Below, piece by piece: positions 24,550-33,373 of a DNA stretch of 46,358 nucleotides. The DNA comes from Sphingomonas sp. (GTDB taxonomy: Bacteria; Pseudomonadota; Alphaproteobacteria; Sphingomonadales; Sphingomonadaceae). The position numbers were made by a program, and so were the translations under genes. The stretch's first letter is position 1. Every line of letters begins with the position of its first letter. The notes beneath the pieces were generated by a model. That model was not told the DNA's origin. It saw only the letters and a list, made by a program, of their open reading frames with translations, and did not search any database. The stretch is from contig JAIELC010000030.1 of the NCBI GenBank assembly GCA_019753375.1, positions 1 through 46,358 on the forward strand. Direction: 5' to 3'.

Positions 24550-26312
24550 CCGGACTGGCGCTGCGCGATGGCATGTTGCTGCTGGGGTTCGCTCTCGCTT
24601 TTGTCTTGCTGTTCCGCAAGCTGGGGCTTGGGGCCACGCTGGGATATCTGATCGCCGGGATCATCGTCGGGCCGCAGGTGCTGGGGCTGGTCGGGGATGC
24701 GGAAGAGAAGATGGGGATCGCCGAACTCGGCATCACCTTGCTGCTCTTTCTGGTCGGCCTGGAGCTCAGCCCGTCGCGGCTTTGGCAGCTGAAGCAGGAT
24801 ATTTTCGGGCTCGGCCTGCTGCAGGTGGTGGCCTGCGGCCTTGCGGTTGCTGGCGCGCTGATGGCGCTGGCAGGCTTCTCACCCGCTGCTGCGCTTGCGC
24901 TTGGTCTGCCACTGGCGCTGTCATCGACGGCGCAGGTGCTGCCAATGCTTCAATCGGCGGGGCGCCTGCGCACACCCTTTGGTGAGCGGGCCTTTTCGAT
25001 CCTGTTGTTTCAGGACCTGTCAATCGTTCCGATGATCACGATTGTCGCCGCGATGTCGCGGGCTCCGGCGCCGCCGGACGCGCCACCGGGGTGGTTGCTG
25101 GCGATCTATACGGTGCTTGCGGTAACCGGTTTGGTGCTGGCGGGGCGGTTCCTGATCCGGCCGCTGTTTCGGCTGATCGGCAATTTGGGCGAGCGTGAAA
25201 TGTTCGTCTTTGCCGGACTGTTCACGGTGATTGCGGCCGCCACGGTGATGCAGGCGCTGGGCCTGTCGACGGCGCTCGGCGCGTTTGTGGCGGGCGTCAT
25301 GCTCGCGGATAGCCCCTATCGCCACGAACTTGAAGCTGATGTCGATCCGTTTCGATCGATCCTGCTTGGGCTGTTTTTCCTGGCCGTCGGCATGAAGCTC
25401 GACCTGCACGCGATTGCCGACCGCCCGTTGTTCGTTTTGGGCATGGCGTTGATGCTGATTGCCACAAAGACGGCGATTGTCATGGCGATCGGCATGGCGT
25501 TCAAAATGACGTGGCGAGGCGCGCTGGCGCTTGGACTGTTGCTCAGTCAGGGCGGCGAATTCGGCTTTGTGCTGTTCGCGCAGGCGCAAAGTGCGCTGTT
25601 GATCGAACCGCAGGCTGCCAGCCTGTTTGGTGCGGTCGTTACGCTGTCCATGGCCACGACGCCCTTTCTGATGCGCTACACGCAGCGTTTCCGTGCGGAG
25701 CCCGAACAGACTGCCGAGGGGCTGGAGACACCGTCTGCGGACGGAGCCAGCGCCATTGTGATTGGCTATGGCCGCTTTGGGCAAACGGTTGCCCAGATCC
25801 TGATTGGGCAAAAGATTTCGGTGACGCTGATCGATATGGATGTGGACATGATCCAGGTTGCCGGAACCTTTGGCGCCAAGGTTTATTATGGCGACGGGAC
25901 GCGGATCGATCTGCTTCGTCAGGCAGGTGCGAGCGAAGCGCAATTGTTGCTGTTCTGTCTGGACGGCGATCAGCTGGATGCCGCGAACCTGTCGGCGGTG
26001 CACGAAGCGTTTCCACAGGCGACCATCTTTGCAAGGGCCTATGATCGGCGCTCGGTGATGAAGATGAGCGGCGCGCCGGTCGAAGGCGTGGTCCGCGAGG
26101 TCATGGAAAGCGCGATCATGATGGCGCGCCGGGCAATGACGTCGGTGGGGGTCGATGAACCCGAGATCGCCAAGACCGAAACAGAATATCGCAAGCGTGA
26201 TCTGGCGCGGCTGCATGCCCAGAAGGAAACGGGCGACCTGTATGCCGGGCGCGAGATTCTGGCGCAGACCTTTGCGGCGCGGGCCGATGATATCGAAGCG
26301 GAGGCAGGATGA
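24546..26312 (+). CDS. CPA2-family monovalent cation:proton antiporter (KefB/KefC-like)
   Basis: A 588-residue membrane protein. An N-terminal transport domain of about 12 helices (LRDGMLLLGFALAFVLLFRK at the start, LLLFLVGLELSPSRLWQLK, ALSSTAQVLPML, LLSQGGEFGFVLF) covers roughly residues 1-385. A cytoplasmic TrkA-N/RCK domain begins near 400 with AIVIGYGRFGQTVAQIL, the NAD(H)-binding GxGxxG loop. Kef systems export K+ when glutathione adducts form. No KefF/KefG ancillary gene is present; instead it is coupled by ATGA to an IscU-like gene upstream and a DUF423 gene downstream. Codons before 24546 are shadow of the upstream gene. Confidence 0.92.
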   Translation: MTGLALRDGMLLLGFALAFVLLFRKLGLGATLGYLIAGIIVGPQVLGLVGDAEEKMGIAELGITLLLFLVGLELSPSRLWQLKQDIFGLGLLQVVACGLAVAGALMALAGFSPAAALALGLPLALSSTAQVLPMLQSAGRLRTPFGERAFSILLFQDLSIVPMITIVAAMSRAPAPPDAPPGWLLAIYTVLAVTGLVLAGRFLIRPLFRLIGNLGEREMFVFAGLFTVIAAATVMQALGLSTALGAFVAGVMLADSPYRHELEADVDPFRSILLGLFFLAVGMKLDLHAIADRPLFVLGMALMLIATKTAIVMAIGMAFKMTWRGALALGLLLSQGGEFGFVLFAQAQSALLIEPQAASLFGAVVTLSMATTPFLMRYTQRFRAEPEQTAEGLETPSADGASAIVIGYGRFGQTVAQILIGQKISVTLIDMDVDMIQVAGTFGAKVYYGDGTRIDLLRQAGASEAQLLLFCLDGDQLDAANLSAVHEAFPQATIFARAYDRRSVMKMSGAPVEGVVREVMESAIMMARRAMTSVGVDEPEIAKTETEYRKRDLARLHAQKETGDLYAGREILAQTFAARADDIEAEAG

Positions 26313-26641
26313 ACTGGCTGTTGGTCCTTGCAGCCCTATCGGGTGCGATGGCGGTCGCTGCGGGCGCGTTCGGGGCGCATGGCGCATCGGGTGACGCGGT
26401 TGAATGGCTGAAGACCGGCGGGCATTATCAATTGATCCACGCCGTCGCCGCGCTGGTTGCCGCACAGATGCGGGCAACCGGGGCCGGCTGGTGCTTTGTG
26501 GTTGGCGGCGCGGTGTTTGCCGGGTCGCTCTATCTGATGGCGCTGGGCTTGCCGCGATGGCTTGGAGCAGTGACGCCAATCGGCGGATTGCTGTTGATCA
26601 TCGGGTGGCTGTGGCTGGCCTGGACTGCCCTGCGCGGGTGA
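26309..26641 (+). CDS. DUF423 small membrane protein
   Basis: A 110-residue protein with four hydrophobic helices. The DUF423 pattern is clear: LSGAMAVAAGAFGAHG near the N-terminus, then WLKTGGHYQLIHAVAAL, then SLYLMALGLPRWLGAVTPIGG. Function is unknown in the family. The ATG overlaps the antiporter stop (ATGA). It converges on the DUF2256 gene with only 3 bp between the stops. Confidence 0.9.
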   Translation: MNWLLVLAALSGAMAVAAGAFGAHGASGDAVEWLKTGGHYQLIHAVAALVAAQMRATGAGWCFVVGGAVFAGSLYLMALGLPRWLGAVTPIGGLLLIIGWLWLAWTALRG

Positions 26642-26644
26642 TTG

Positions 26645-26788
26645 TCAGCGCCCGGTGCTTCGGCAGCGATCCGAACAATAGATGACGTTGTCCCAGTCGC
26701 GCTCCCATTTCTTGCGCCAGGCAAAGGGGCGCTGACACACCGGGCACATTTTGGTCGGCAGGTCGCGTTTGGCGATTCCGCGCGGCAT
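26645..26788 (-). CDS. DUF2256 small zinc-finger-like protein
   Basis: A 47-residue protein with paired cysteines CPVC (residues 15-18) and CSDRC (residues 38-42), separated by a Trp/Lys-rich centre ([17 protein letters not shown]). This fits the DUF2256 family, likely a small zinc-binding protein of unknown role. Its ATG shares one base with the aroB stop (TAATG at 26790-26786), so it is translationally coupled to aroB. Confidence 0.88.
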   Translation of the reverse strand: MPRGIAKRDLPTKMCPVCQRPFAWRKKWERDWDNVIYCSDRCRSTGR

Positions 26789-27885
26789 TATCGCGGCTGC
26801 ACGTCCAGAAAGCGGGCGACATCCGCCAGATCGACCGAGGTGTCCAGAAAGGTCTGACCGATCCCGCGCGCCAGCAGGAAGGGCAGGGTGCCTGCGTCCA
26901 TTTTCTTGTCGTGGCGCATATGATCGACCAGGCGCGCACCGCTCGCAGTGATACGGGCGGCCTGCAGGCCGCTGGGAAGCCCCATGGCGTCAAAATGTGC
27001 GACGATGCGGCTGGCATCGGCGGGCGAACATAGCCCGCGATCCGCCGAATAACCAAAGGCCAGCGCCATGCCGGCCGCGACGGCCTCGCCGTGGAGCAAG
27101 CGATCGGAGAAGCCGGTTTCGGCCTCCAGCGCATGGCCGAATGTGTGCCCCAGATTGAGCAGCGCGCGCCTGCCTGTCGTCTCGCGTTCATCCTCGGCAA
27201 CGATCCGCGCTTTGGCGGCCACCGAATGGCTGATGGCCTTCGCGCGCGCATCGCCGTTGCCGCTCAGCAGTGCCGCGCCATGTGCTTCGCACCAGGCAAA
27301 GAAATCGGGATCGTCGATCAGCCCGTATTTGACCACTTCAGCATAGCCTGCGCGCAACTCGCGCAGCGGCAGCGTATCCAGCGTGGTGGGATCGATCAGC
27401 ACCATCGTCGGCTGATAGAACGCGCCGATCAGGTTCTTGCCCGCGCGCGCATTGATCGCGGTCTTGCCACCAACCGAACTATCAACCTGCGCCAACAACG
27501 TCGTCGGCACCTGAACGAATCCGCAGCCCCGCTTCAGGATCGAACAGGCGAAACCGACCAAGTCGCCGATCACGCCGCCGCCCAGCGCAATCACAAAATC
27601 ACCGCGTTCTACACCCAACTCGATCAACCGATCGCAAAGCTGCTCAAGCGTCGCCCAGCTCTTGCTGCTCTCGCCGGCCGGCAGCACAATGGGCGTGCTC
27701 TGGATGCCGGCCTGGCTGAGCGCTTGCTGCATGGTCGCCAGGTGATGGCCGAGATGGGCGTCGGTGACGATGACGAATGGGCGACCTCGCGCCAGTGGTC
27801 CAAGGGGCGCGGCAACCTGCGACAGCAACCCGCCTTGGATGATCACAGGGTAGCTCCGGTTACCGAGCGCCACGTTGATAATCAT
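26788..27885 (-). CDS. aroB: 3-dehydroquinate synthase
   Basis: AroB converts DAHP to 3-dehydroquinate, step 2 of the shikimate pathway, using NAD and a metal. Typical blocks are [16 protein letters not shown] (NAD loop), [20 protein letters not shown] (substrate site), and [13 protein letters not shown] with metal-binding His residues. The length of 365 residues is normal. Its ATG overlaps the aroK stop (ATGA), giving the common aroK-aroB order; the DUF2256 gene follows. Confidence 0.96.
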   Translation of the reverse strand: MIINVALGNRSYPVIIQGGLLSQVAAPLGPLARGRPFVIVTDAHLGHHLATMQQALSQAGIQSTPIVLPAGESSKSWATLEQLCDRLIELGVERGDFVIALGGGVIGDLVGFACSILKRGCGFVQVPTTLLAQVDSSVGGKTAINARAGKNLIGAFYQPTMVLIDPTTLDTLPLRELRAGYAEVVKYGLIDDPDFFAWCEAHGAALLSGNGDARAKAISHSVAAKARIVAEDERETTGRRALLNLGHTFGHALEAETGFSDRLLHGEAVAAGMALAFGYSADRGLCSPADASRIVAHFDAMGLPSGLQAARITASGARLVDHMRHDKKMDAGTLPFLLARGIGQTFLDTSVDLADVARFLDVQPR

Positions 27886-28421
27886 TCGTGCAATGCCTTC
27901 AAGATGGCGGCGACCGTTGCTTCATGGGGAGCCTGGTTGCTGGCAATGTGGATGGGTGCCATCGCGTAGAGCGGGTTGCGGACCCGGGCAAGCTCGGTCA
28001 GCACGGCACGGGGATCGCGGCCGCGCAACAAGGGCCGTGTATCGCGCCGGCGCACCCGCTCGGCCAGTACCTCTGGCTTTGCGTTGAGCCATACGGCGAC
28101 AGCCTGCTCCAGGATGAGCGCGCGCGTATCATCGTTGATGAAGGCGCCGCCGCCCGTCGCAATCACCTTTTGGTTGCCGTCGATCAGGCGCGCGATGACG
28201 CGGCGTTCGCCATCGCGAAAATGAGCTTCGCCAAAGCGTTCGAATATTTCGGTGATCGACATGCCAGCGGCCGATTCGATTTCGGCGTCTGCATCGACGA
28301 ATGGGAGACCGAGGCGCGCGGCCAGTCTGCGGCCAACGGTAGATTTGCCAACCCCCATTAGCCCCACCAGGACAATCGGCTTGCCGTGCCAGTGCTGTTT
28401 GGAGTCATGGTTCTGAAACAT
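27882..28421 (-). CDS. aroK: Shikimate kinase
   Basis: Phosphorylates shikimate using ATP. Walker A GLMGVGKST lies at residues 20-28, FVDADAEIE around 41-49 contains the shikimate-binding Asp, and ATGGGAF marks the Gly-rich substrate loop. The LID region RRDTRPLL is also present. The length of 179 residues fits. It is divergent from the small membrane peptide at 28502, so the 80-bp gap should hold both promoters. Confidence 0.95.
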   Translation of the reverse strand: MFQNHDSKQHWHGKPIVLVGLMGVGKSTVGRRLAARLGLPFVDADAEIESAAGMSITEIFERFGEAHFRDGERRVIARLIDGNQKVIATGGGAFINDDTRALILEQAVAVWLNAKPEVLAERVRRRDTRPLLRGRDPRAVLTELARVRNPLYAMAPIHIASNQAPHEATVAAILKALHE

Positions 28422-28501
28422 TGCGAAAGGGCTATACAGCGAGGGCGCGTGTCGGGCAAAAGGTGCTTGTTCCTCATTTGATTCCTCCTTGGTCAGGGTA
28501 G

Positions 28502-28642
28502 ATGATGTCCCGTGTGATTTTGTTTGTCGTTGTTATCGTCGCCGTTGTGATCGGCGGCGCACTGGCTCTTTCGGCCCGATCCGGAGAAAAGCCGCTTACC
28601 CATGTCGAAAAGGCCATTTCGCTTGGCGATCTCAAAAAATAA
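28502..28642 (+). CDS. Small single-pass membrane peptide (46 residues)
   Basis: ATG-ATG at 28502/28505 opens a 46-residue frame. A strongly hydrophobic segment follows the first few residues (VILFVVVIVAVVIGGALALS), then a polar, Lys-containing tail ending in two lysines. It is not a family I can name. AGGG lies just upstream. Its last 41 bases overlap the start of the 609-residue exported protein in another frame, which suggests coupled expression and a shared function at the membrane. Confidence 0.65.
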   Translation: MMSRVILFVVVIVAVVIGGALALSARSGEKPLTHVEKAISLGDLKK

Positions 28643-30431
28643 GGTTGCCTGGGGAGCGCTGGCAGTCGGGCTGCTTGTCGCCGGGTTGCCCGCCCTTGGT
28701 CAGCAACAGTCGCCCGAATCGATCTTGCCGCCTGGTTTTAGCGAGCCGGCACCCGCTCAAACGCCGACACCATCAGCCACGCCGATCCCCGGTTCCGGGC
28801 CATCCGCGCCGGTAGGGGGGGCGGGCGGTGGCCTCGACGGGATTCTGGGTAATTTGAGTGACGGTGACCTGTCGGATGAGGCGCCCGACGCGGCAACGAT
28901 CGATCCGGCGCAGCTCGCCCAATATGAAATGCCCGGGTTTGCGCGGCGATCGCTTGCCGTTACCGGTATTGTCGGTCCGGATCAGGGGGGGATGCAGCCG
29001 GACGCCTTTGGTAGAACAGACGGCCGCTTTCTTGAGCGTTTGATGGGGCGCCTTGATGCACCGATCGTGTCGCGCTGGCTGTCAATCAGCTTGCGACGCG
29101 CGCTGGCATCGCGCCTGTCAACGCCCGCTGGATTGAACGGCGCAGATTTTGCGGCAGAACGCGCCTGGTTGCTGGTGCGCATGGGCGAGCCGGTTGTTGC
29201 CCGTGCGGTCGTGCAAAGCGTCGATACCGCCAATTTTACGCCGAAACTTTATGAAGCTGCGCTGCAGACGTCACTGGCGAGCGCAGACCCAGGCGGACTT
29301 TGTCCGATCGCTGAACAGGCCAAATCGGTGGCGCGTGATCGTGCCTGGGTACTTTCCGCTGCGTTTTGCAAAGGGCTGTCGGGGGATCCCCAGGCGGCGA
29401 CTGAAGCAATGAAGGCCGCGCGGCGATCAGGAGCGGCGCGCGGGATCGATCAACTGCTCGCAGACAAACTGCTTGGGGCGGGGGCCAGTGGCCGGCAGGC
29501 GGTGACGATCGAATGGCAAGGCGTCGATCAGCTGACCGCGTGGCGCTATGGCCTTGCCACCTCTACGGGCGTGACCATTCCAGAAACCTTGCTGGCATCG
29601 GCAAATGACCGAGTGCAATTCTGGCGTGCGCAAGCCGCCTGGCTGGATGCAACGACGCGGGTCCGCCCCGCAGAGCTGGCCGCTGCGCAGGGCGTGTTTT
29701 CCAATTCGGCGCTTGTTGATCTTTATAGCGACGTCGAAGCAGCCGCTGACCAGACGTCACCCGAAGTCGGCACCGCGCATGATTTGCGGACAGCCTATGT
29801 TGATGCCGACCCAGCCATCCGCCTGTCGACAATGCAGCAGCTTTGGAACGAGCCCCAGACGAAAAGCGGTCGCTACGCCCGGTTGATTTTAACAGCCAGA
29901 GCGGCAACCCGGCTATCGGTTGAGGATGGCGTGTCGGCAAGTGATGATCTCATTGCATCGATGCTGAGCGCCGGGCTCGAAAACGCCGCGCTCCGATGGC
30001 GCCGATCGGCGTCGCGGGGCAGTGCCGGGTGGGCGATGGTTGCGATCATCGACGCCGGTGGCAAACAATTGACGAAGGGCGACATTGCTGCGTTTCAGAA
30101 CAACGACAATAAGGCTAACGCCAGCAAGGCGCCGATGTTTTTTGCCGCGTTGGCCGGTTTGAACAGGCTCAATGCGGGTGATGAGGCTGGTCTTGCCAAG
30201 ACACTCGATGTCAATTTGGCGATCAATAACCCATGGTCGCGGGCGCTCGACAACGCTGTTGCCGCAAATGCGCCGGGAACCGTTCTGCTGCTGTGCGCAA
30301 CGGGCATGCAGACAAGGGATTGGCACGGCGTATCGCCAGCTGCGATGTATCGCATCATCGACGCGCTGCACCGCGTGGGGTTGGACAGCGAGGCGCGAAT
30401 GATTGCGGTAGAGGCGCTGACGCGGCTTTGA
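28602..30431 (+). CDS. Unrecognised exported helical protein (609 residues)
   Basis: I do not recognise this protein. A basic N-terminus and hydrophobic stretch (VAWGALAVGLLVAGLPALG) look like a signal peptide or anchor ending near residue 33. A Pro/Thr/Gly-rich linker follows to about residue 80 (PAPAQTPTPSATPIPGSG). The rest is Ala/Leu-rich and probably alpha-helical, possibly solenoid-like, with no enzyme motif I can see. It starts inside the membrane-peptide gene and its TGA overlaps the xerD TTG, so it is part of one message with them. It is probably a periplasmic protein. Confidence 0.75.
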   Translation: MSKRPFRLAISKNKVAWGALAVGLLVAGLPALGQQQSPESILPPGFSEPAPAQTPTPSATPIPGSGPSAPVGGAGGGLDGILGNLSDGDLSDEAPDAATIDPAQLAQYEMPGFARRSLAVTGIVGPDQGGMQPDAFGRTDGRFLERLMGRLDAPIVSRWLSISLRRALASRLSTPAGLNGADFAAERAWLLVRMGEPVVARAVVQSVDTANFTPKLYEAALQTSLASADPGGLCPIAEQAKSVARDRAWVLSAAFCKGLSGDPQAATEAMKAARRSGAARGIDQLLADKLLGAGASGRQAVTIEWQGVDQLTAWRYGLATSTGVTIPETLLASANDRVQFWRAQAAWLDATTRVRPAELAAAQGVFSNSALVDLYSDVEAAADQTSPEVGTAHDLRTAYVDADPAIRLSTMQQLWNEPQTKSGRYARLILTARAATRLSVEDGVSASDDLIASMLSAGLENAALRWRRSASRGSAGWAMVAIIDAGGKQLTKGDIAAFQNNDNKANASKAPMFFAALAGLNRLNAGDEAGLAKTLDVNLAINNPWSRALDNAVAANAPGTVLLLCATGMQTRDWHGVSPAAMYRIIDALHRVGLDSEARMIAVEALTRL

Positions 30432-31333
30432 TCGAAGTCGGTGATCGCGCGCTGATTGAGCGGTTTCTCGAGATGATGGCGGCGCAAAGCGGGGCAGCAG
30501 CCAACACCTTGGCGGCCTATAAATCGGATCTATCGCTGGCGTCAGCGTTTCTTGCCGGCGGTCTGGCCAGCGCGGACGAAGCAGCGATTGGCCGGCTCGC
30601 CGAAGATTGGGCAATGCTGGCCAAGGCGACGGTTGCTCGAAAATCTGCAGCACTGCGGCGATTTTTCCAGTTCCTCGCTGAAGAAGGTCTCAGAGCCGGG
30701 AACCCGGACCATGCCCTGCCAAGACCGGGCGCCCAGCGCCGTTTACCCAAGACGCTGGCCCATTCGGACATTGATCGGCTTTTTGCTGTGATTGACGCGC
30801 GGCTTGCTGTTTCGCACGGCGGCGGGCCTGCCCTTCGGATCGCCGCGCTGGTTGAACTTCTTTACGGGTCAGGACTGCGCGCTACCGAGCTTGTCTCGAT
30901 CCCGCGAAACGCCGTTGCACCCGATCGGCCCTTCCTGATTTTGCGGGGCAAAGGTGGGCGCGAGCGGCTGGTTCCCATATCCGACCGGGCACGGGCTGCT
31001 GTCGCTGCCTGGCGCGATTGCGTCCCCAGGGCTTCGCCTTGGCTGTTTCCTGGCGGTAAAGGGCATTTGTCGCGTATCCGGCTGTATCAGCTGCTTAAAG
31101 AGCTGGCATCGGAGGCTGGTATCCCGCCTGACCGCGTCAGCCCCCACGTGCTCCGACATGCCTTTGCCACCCATTTGCTGGCGGGCGGCGCCGACCTTCG
31201 TGCGCTGCAGTCAATGCTCGGCCATGCCGATATCGCTACGACCGAGATATACACCCATGTCGATGCAAGCAGGCTGGTCGAGTTGGTCAATGCGCGACAC
31301 CCGCTCGTTGACGTGAAGCGTCGGGACGCCTAA
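30428..31333 (+). CDS. xerD: Site-specific tyrosine recombinase XerD
   Basis: Resolves chromosome dimers with XerC at dif during division. From the TTG at 30428 it has 301 residues. The catalytic set is complete: Arg151, Lys175, His240-x-x-Arg243, His266 and nucleophile Tyr275 (TTEIYTHV). The ending VNARHPL and the accA neighbour favour XerD over XerC. The TTG start is supported by its TTGA overlap with the upstream stop and by a normal N-terminal SAM-like domain; ATG codons further in would trim that domain. Confidence 0.92.
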   Translation: MIEVGDRALIERFLEMMAAQSGAAANTLAAYKSDLSLASAFLAGGLASADEAAIGRLAEDWAMLAKATVARKSAALRRFFQFLAEEGLRAGNPDHALPRPGAQRRLPKTLAHSDIDRLFAVIDARLAVSHGGGPALRIAALVELLYGSGLRATELVSIPRNAVAPDRPFLILRGKGGRERLVPISDRARAAVAAWRDCVPRASPWLFPGGKGHLSRIRLYQLLKELASEAGIPPDRVSPHVLRHAFATHLLAGGADLRALQSMLGHADIATTEIYTHVDASRLVELVNARHPLVDVKRRDA

Positions 31334-31346
31334 CCGACGCGACCTG

Positions 31347-32294
31347 ATGGCTAGCTTCCTTGAATTCGAAAAGCCGATTGCCGAGCTCCAGGGCCGCATC
31401 GATGAACTTCGCGATACAGCTGCGGGTGGCGCGGTGGATATCAGCGCCGAGATTGCGCGGCTGCAAGCGAAGTCTGACAAGCTCCTTCGCGATACCTATG
31501 CGCGGCTTACACCCTGGCAAAAGACGTTGGTGGCCAGGCACGGCGATCGTCCCCATTTCAAGCACTATGTCGCTGCTTTATTTGATGGCTTTATGCCCCT
31601 GGCCGGTGATCGGGCATTCGCAGACGATCAGGCCATTATTGGCGGACTTGCCCATTTTCGTGGCCAGCGCGTCGTTGTGATCGGCCACGAAAAGGGGGAC
31701 GATACGGCCAGTCGCCTTCGGCATAATTTTGGCATGGGCAAGCCTGAGGGGTACCGTAAGGCGATACGCCTGATGCAGCTTGCCGAACGCTTCGGGTTAC
31801 CGGTGATCACCCTGGTAGATACATCGGGTGCCTTTCCGGGGGTGCAGGCCGAGGAACGTGGTCAGGCAGAAGCCATTGCGCGGTCAACCGAACAATGCCT
31901 CGCCTTGGGCGTACCGATAGTGGCCGCGGTTGTCGGTGAAGGGGGATCAGGGGGCGCCGTGGCGCTCGCGGCCGGAGATCGCGTGCTCATGTTCGAACAT
32001 GCGGTTTATTCCGTCATTTCACCAGAAGGGTGCGCCTCGATTCTCTGGCGAACAGCGGAGCGAGCGGCCGATGCGGCAGAAGCGATGAAGGTAACGGCTC
32101 AGGATCTCAAGCGATTGGGCATTATCGACACCATCGTCCCCGAGCCGCTTGGTGGGGCACACCGCGACCCTAACGCGGCGGTGGTTTCTCTGGGGAATGC
32201 TGTCGAGCATGCGCTCAAGGAATTGACGGTATTGTCTTCCAAACAGCTACGCGTCGCACGTCGCCAAAAATTTCTGGCAATCGGCCGATGGTAA
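31347..32294 (+). CDS. accA: Acetyl-CoA carboxylase carboxyltransferase subunit alpha
   Basis: Partner of AccD in malonyl-CoA synthesis. The 315-residue protein shows the family blocks [19 protein letters not shown] at the N-terminus, [38 protein letters not shown] and [19 protein letters not shown]. Residues near [12 protein letters not shown] are also characteristic. It follows xerD by 13 bp, so they are likely cotranscribed. A bidirectional terminator lies 53 bp downstream. Confidence 0.96.
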   Translation: MASFLEFEKPIAELQGRIDELRDTAAGGAVDISAEIARLQAKSDKLLRDTYARLTPWQKTLVARHGDRPHFKHYVAALFDGFMPLAGDRAFADDQAIIGGLAHFRGQRVVVIGHEKGDDTASRLRHNFGMGKPEGYRKAIRLMQLAERFGLPVITLVDTSGAFPGVQAEERGQAEAIARSTEQCLALGVPIVAAVVGEGGSGGAVALAAGDRVLMFEHAVYSVISPEGCASILWRTAERAADAAEAMKVTAQDLKRLGIIDTIVPEPLGGAHRDPNAAVVSLGNAVEHALKELTVLSSKQLRVARRQKFLAIGRW

Positions 32295-32347
32295 GAGTTG
32301 GTTGTTGGCAGAGTTGCGGTTCGGTCTGAGCTGATTTGCCAATAAAA

Positions 32348-32379
32348 AAAAGGGGCGGCGAGTTTGTCGCCACCCCTTT
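32348..32379. terminator. Rho-independent terminator between accA and the first Flp pilin gene
   Basis: AAAAGGGGCGGCGA and TCGCCACCCCTTT form a strong stem with a single A bulge and a GTTTG loop. A run of A before it reads as a T-tract on the minus strand, making it a good terminator for the pilin gene; on the plus strand it is followed by TTTCTTC and can also end accA. Confidence 0.85.
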
Positions 32380-32404
32380 CTTCAATCTTAAAGACCTAAA
32401 AGGC

Positions 32405-32572
32405 TTAGGTAGCCTTCATGTTGGTCGTCACGTTCGAGAACGTGGTCTTCAGCTGGTTGCCCAGGCCCTGCATTGCTGCAATGGCTGCAACTGCGATGAG
32501 CGCTGCGATCAGGCCGTATTCAATGGCGGTCGCGCCCTTGCTGTTCTTGATAAACTTGCGAAGTGTCTTCAT
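32405..32572 (-). CDS. Flp/Fap-type IVb pilin
   Basis: A 55-residue prepilin of the Tad (tight adherence) class. A short basic leader is followed by the prepilin peptidase site KGATAIEYGLIAALIAV, where cleavage after Gly leaves the conserved Glu and Tyr, and then a hydrophobic pilin helix. The ATG at 32572 has GGAG about eight bases upstream; longer upstream codons are non-coding. No other tad/cpa genes are in the window. A second pilin gene lies just upstream, and a strong terminator follows. Confidence 0.92.
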   Translation of the reverse strand: MKTLRKFIKNSKGATAIEYGLIAALIAVAAIAAMQGLGNQLKTTFSNVTTNMKAT

Positions 32573-32656
32573 TTCCGGTCTCCAAATTTCTTGGTCTTCA
32601 GTCACCCGGCTGAGCCGGAAAACCGGATCAGCTTGGACGGGATTAGGCCGAGGAGG

Positions 32657-32672
32657 TTGAGAAAATCTTAAC
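32657..32672. promoter_or_regulatory. CtrA-like box between the two pilin genes
   Basis: TTGA-GAAAATC-TTAAC (32657-32672) differs by one base from the CtrA consensus TTAA-N7-TTAAC. It lies about 85 bp upstream of the first pilin ATG (on the minus strand). In Caulobacter, pilA is under CtrA control, so this is a plausible but unproven regulatory site. Confidence 0.35.
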
Positions 32673-32700
32673 ATGGCCGATCAAAATTTGTTCGACGCCA

Positions 32701-32883
32701 CTAATTTCCTGTCGCGGTGGCGACCTTGGTATTCACATTGGTCCACATGTCGGTCGTCGTGTTGGCAACACCAATGAGTGCCCCCAGCATGCTGATGACA
32801 ACCAGCGCCAGGATCAGGCCGTATTCAACGGCTGTCCCGCCCTTGCGGTTAACCGCAATTGCTCGCAAAAAAGCGATCATCAT
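32701..32883 (-). CDS. Second Flp/Fap-type IVb pilin
   Basis: A prepilin-like protein of 60 residues. The cleavage site KGGTAVEYGLILALVVIS again has Glu and Tyr after the Gly, followed by a hydrophobic helix. ATG at 32883 is preferred (GAGG about nine bases upstream; another ATG follows at 32880). A GTG at 32910 would add nine basic residues. It differs clearly from the downstream pilin in helix and C-terminus, so the pair is not a recent duplication. Confidence 0.85.
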   Translation of the reverse strand: MMIAFLRAIAVNRKGGTAVEYGLILALVVISMLGALIGVANTTTDMWTNVNTKVATATGN

Positions 32884-32944
32884 GCCGGTCCGGCCTCGCA
32901 GTTTCTTCACCCAATCAAGACCATAGGATCGAGAGCGTTAACGA

Positions 32945-33373
32945 ATGACGAATTTTTCGCAAAATCCTAATGCGCTTTTACTTTTTCCGGTGGTTGCTGC
33001 GGCGCTTGTCGATGCAGACGGCAGGGTTCTGGTGCAGCAGCGCCCCGAAGGTAAGGCCATGTCAGGCTTGTGGGAATTTCCCGGGGGAAAGATCGAGCCC
33101 GGCGAAACCCCGGAACTGGCCCTGGTGCGCGAATTGTCGGAAGAGCTCGGTATTTCTGTCACCAGTGCCTGTCTGGCCCCGGCAACTTTCGCAAGCGAGG
33201 CGTTAGGCAGCCGGCATCTGGTGTTGCTGCTTTACGTCTGCAGAAAATGGTCGGGCATCCCTGAACCCAGGGAAGCGGCCGAGCTGCGTTGGGTAAGGCC
33301 TGCAGAGCTGTTTGACTTACCCATGCCGCCCGCTGATCGGCCGATGATCGCCATGCTCGCCGCGTTACTCTAG
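32945..33373 (+). CDS. mutT: NUDIX hydrolase, MutT-like 8-oxo-dGTP diphosphatase
   Basis: Removes 8-oxo-dGTP from the nucleotide pool. The full Nudix box is visible from Gly48 to Ile70, with Glu54, Arg62, Glu63, Glu66 and Glu67 in place (REL-x-EE-x-G-I). FPVVAAALVDADGRVLVQQR and SGLWEFPGGK are typical of MutT proper. The length of 142 residues fits. It is divergent from the second pilin and overlaps the convergent methyltransferase by four bases (CTAG). Confidence 0.9.
   Translation: MTNFSQNPNALLLFPVVAAALVDADGRVLVQQRPEGKAMSGLWEFPGGKIEPGETPELALVRELSEELGISVTSACLAPATFASEALGSRHLVLLLYVCRKWSGIPEPREAAELRWVRPAELFDLPMPPADRPMIAMLAALL

Noticed and set aside
25020..26579. A long open frame (about 519 codons) on the minus strand opposite the cation/proton antiporter.
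   Set aside because: It has no motif, is rich in Arg, His and Gln as expected of an antisense frame in GC-rich DNA, and the antiporter on the other strand is unmistakable.
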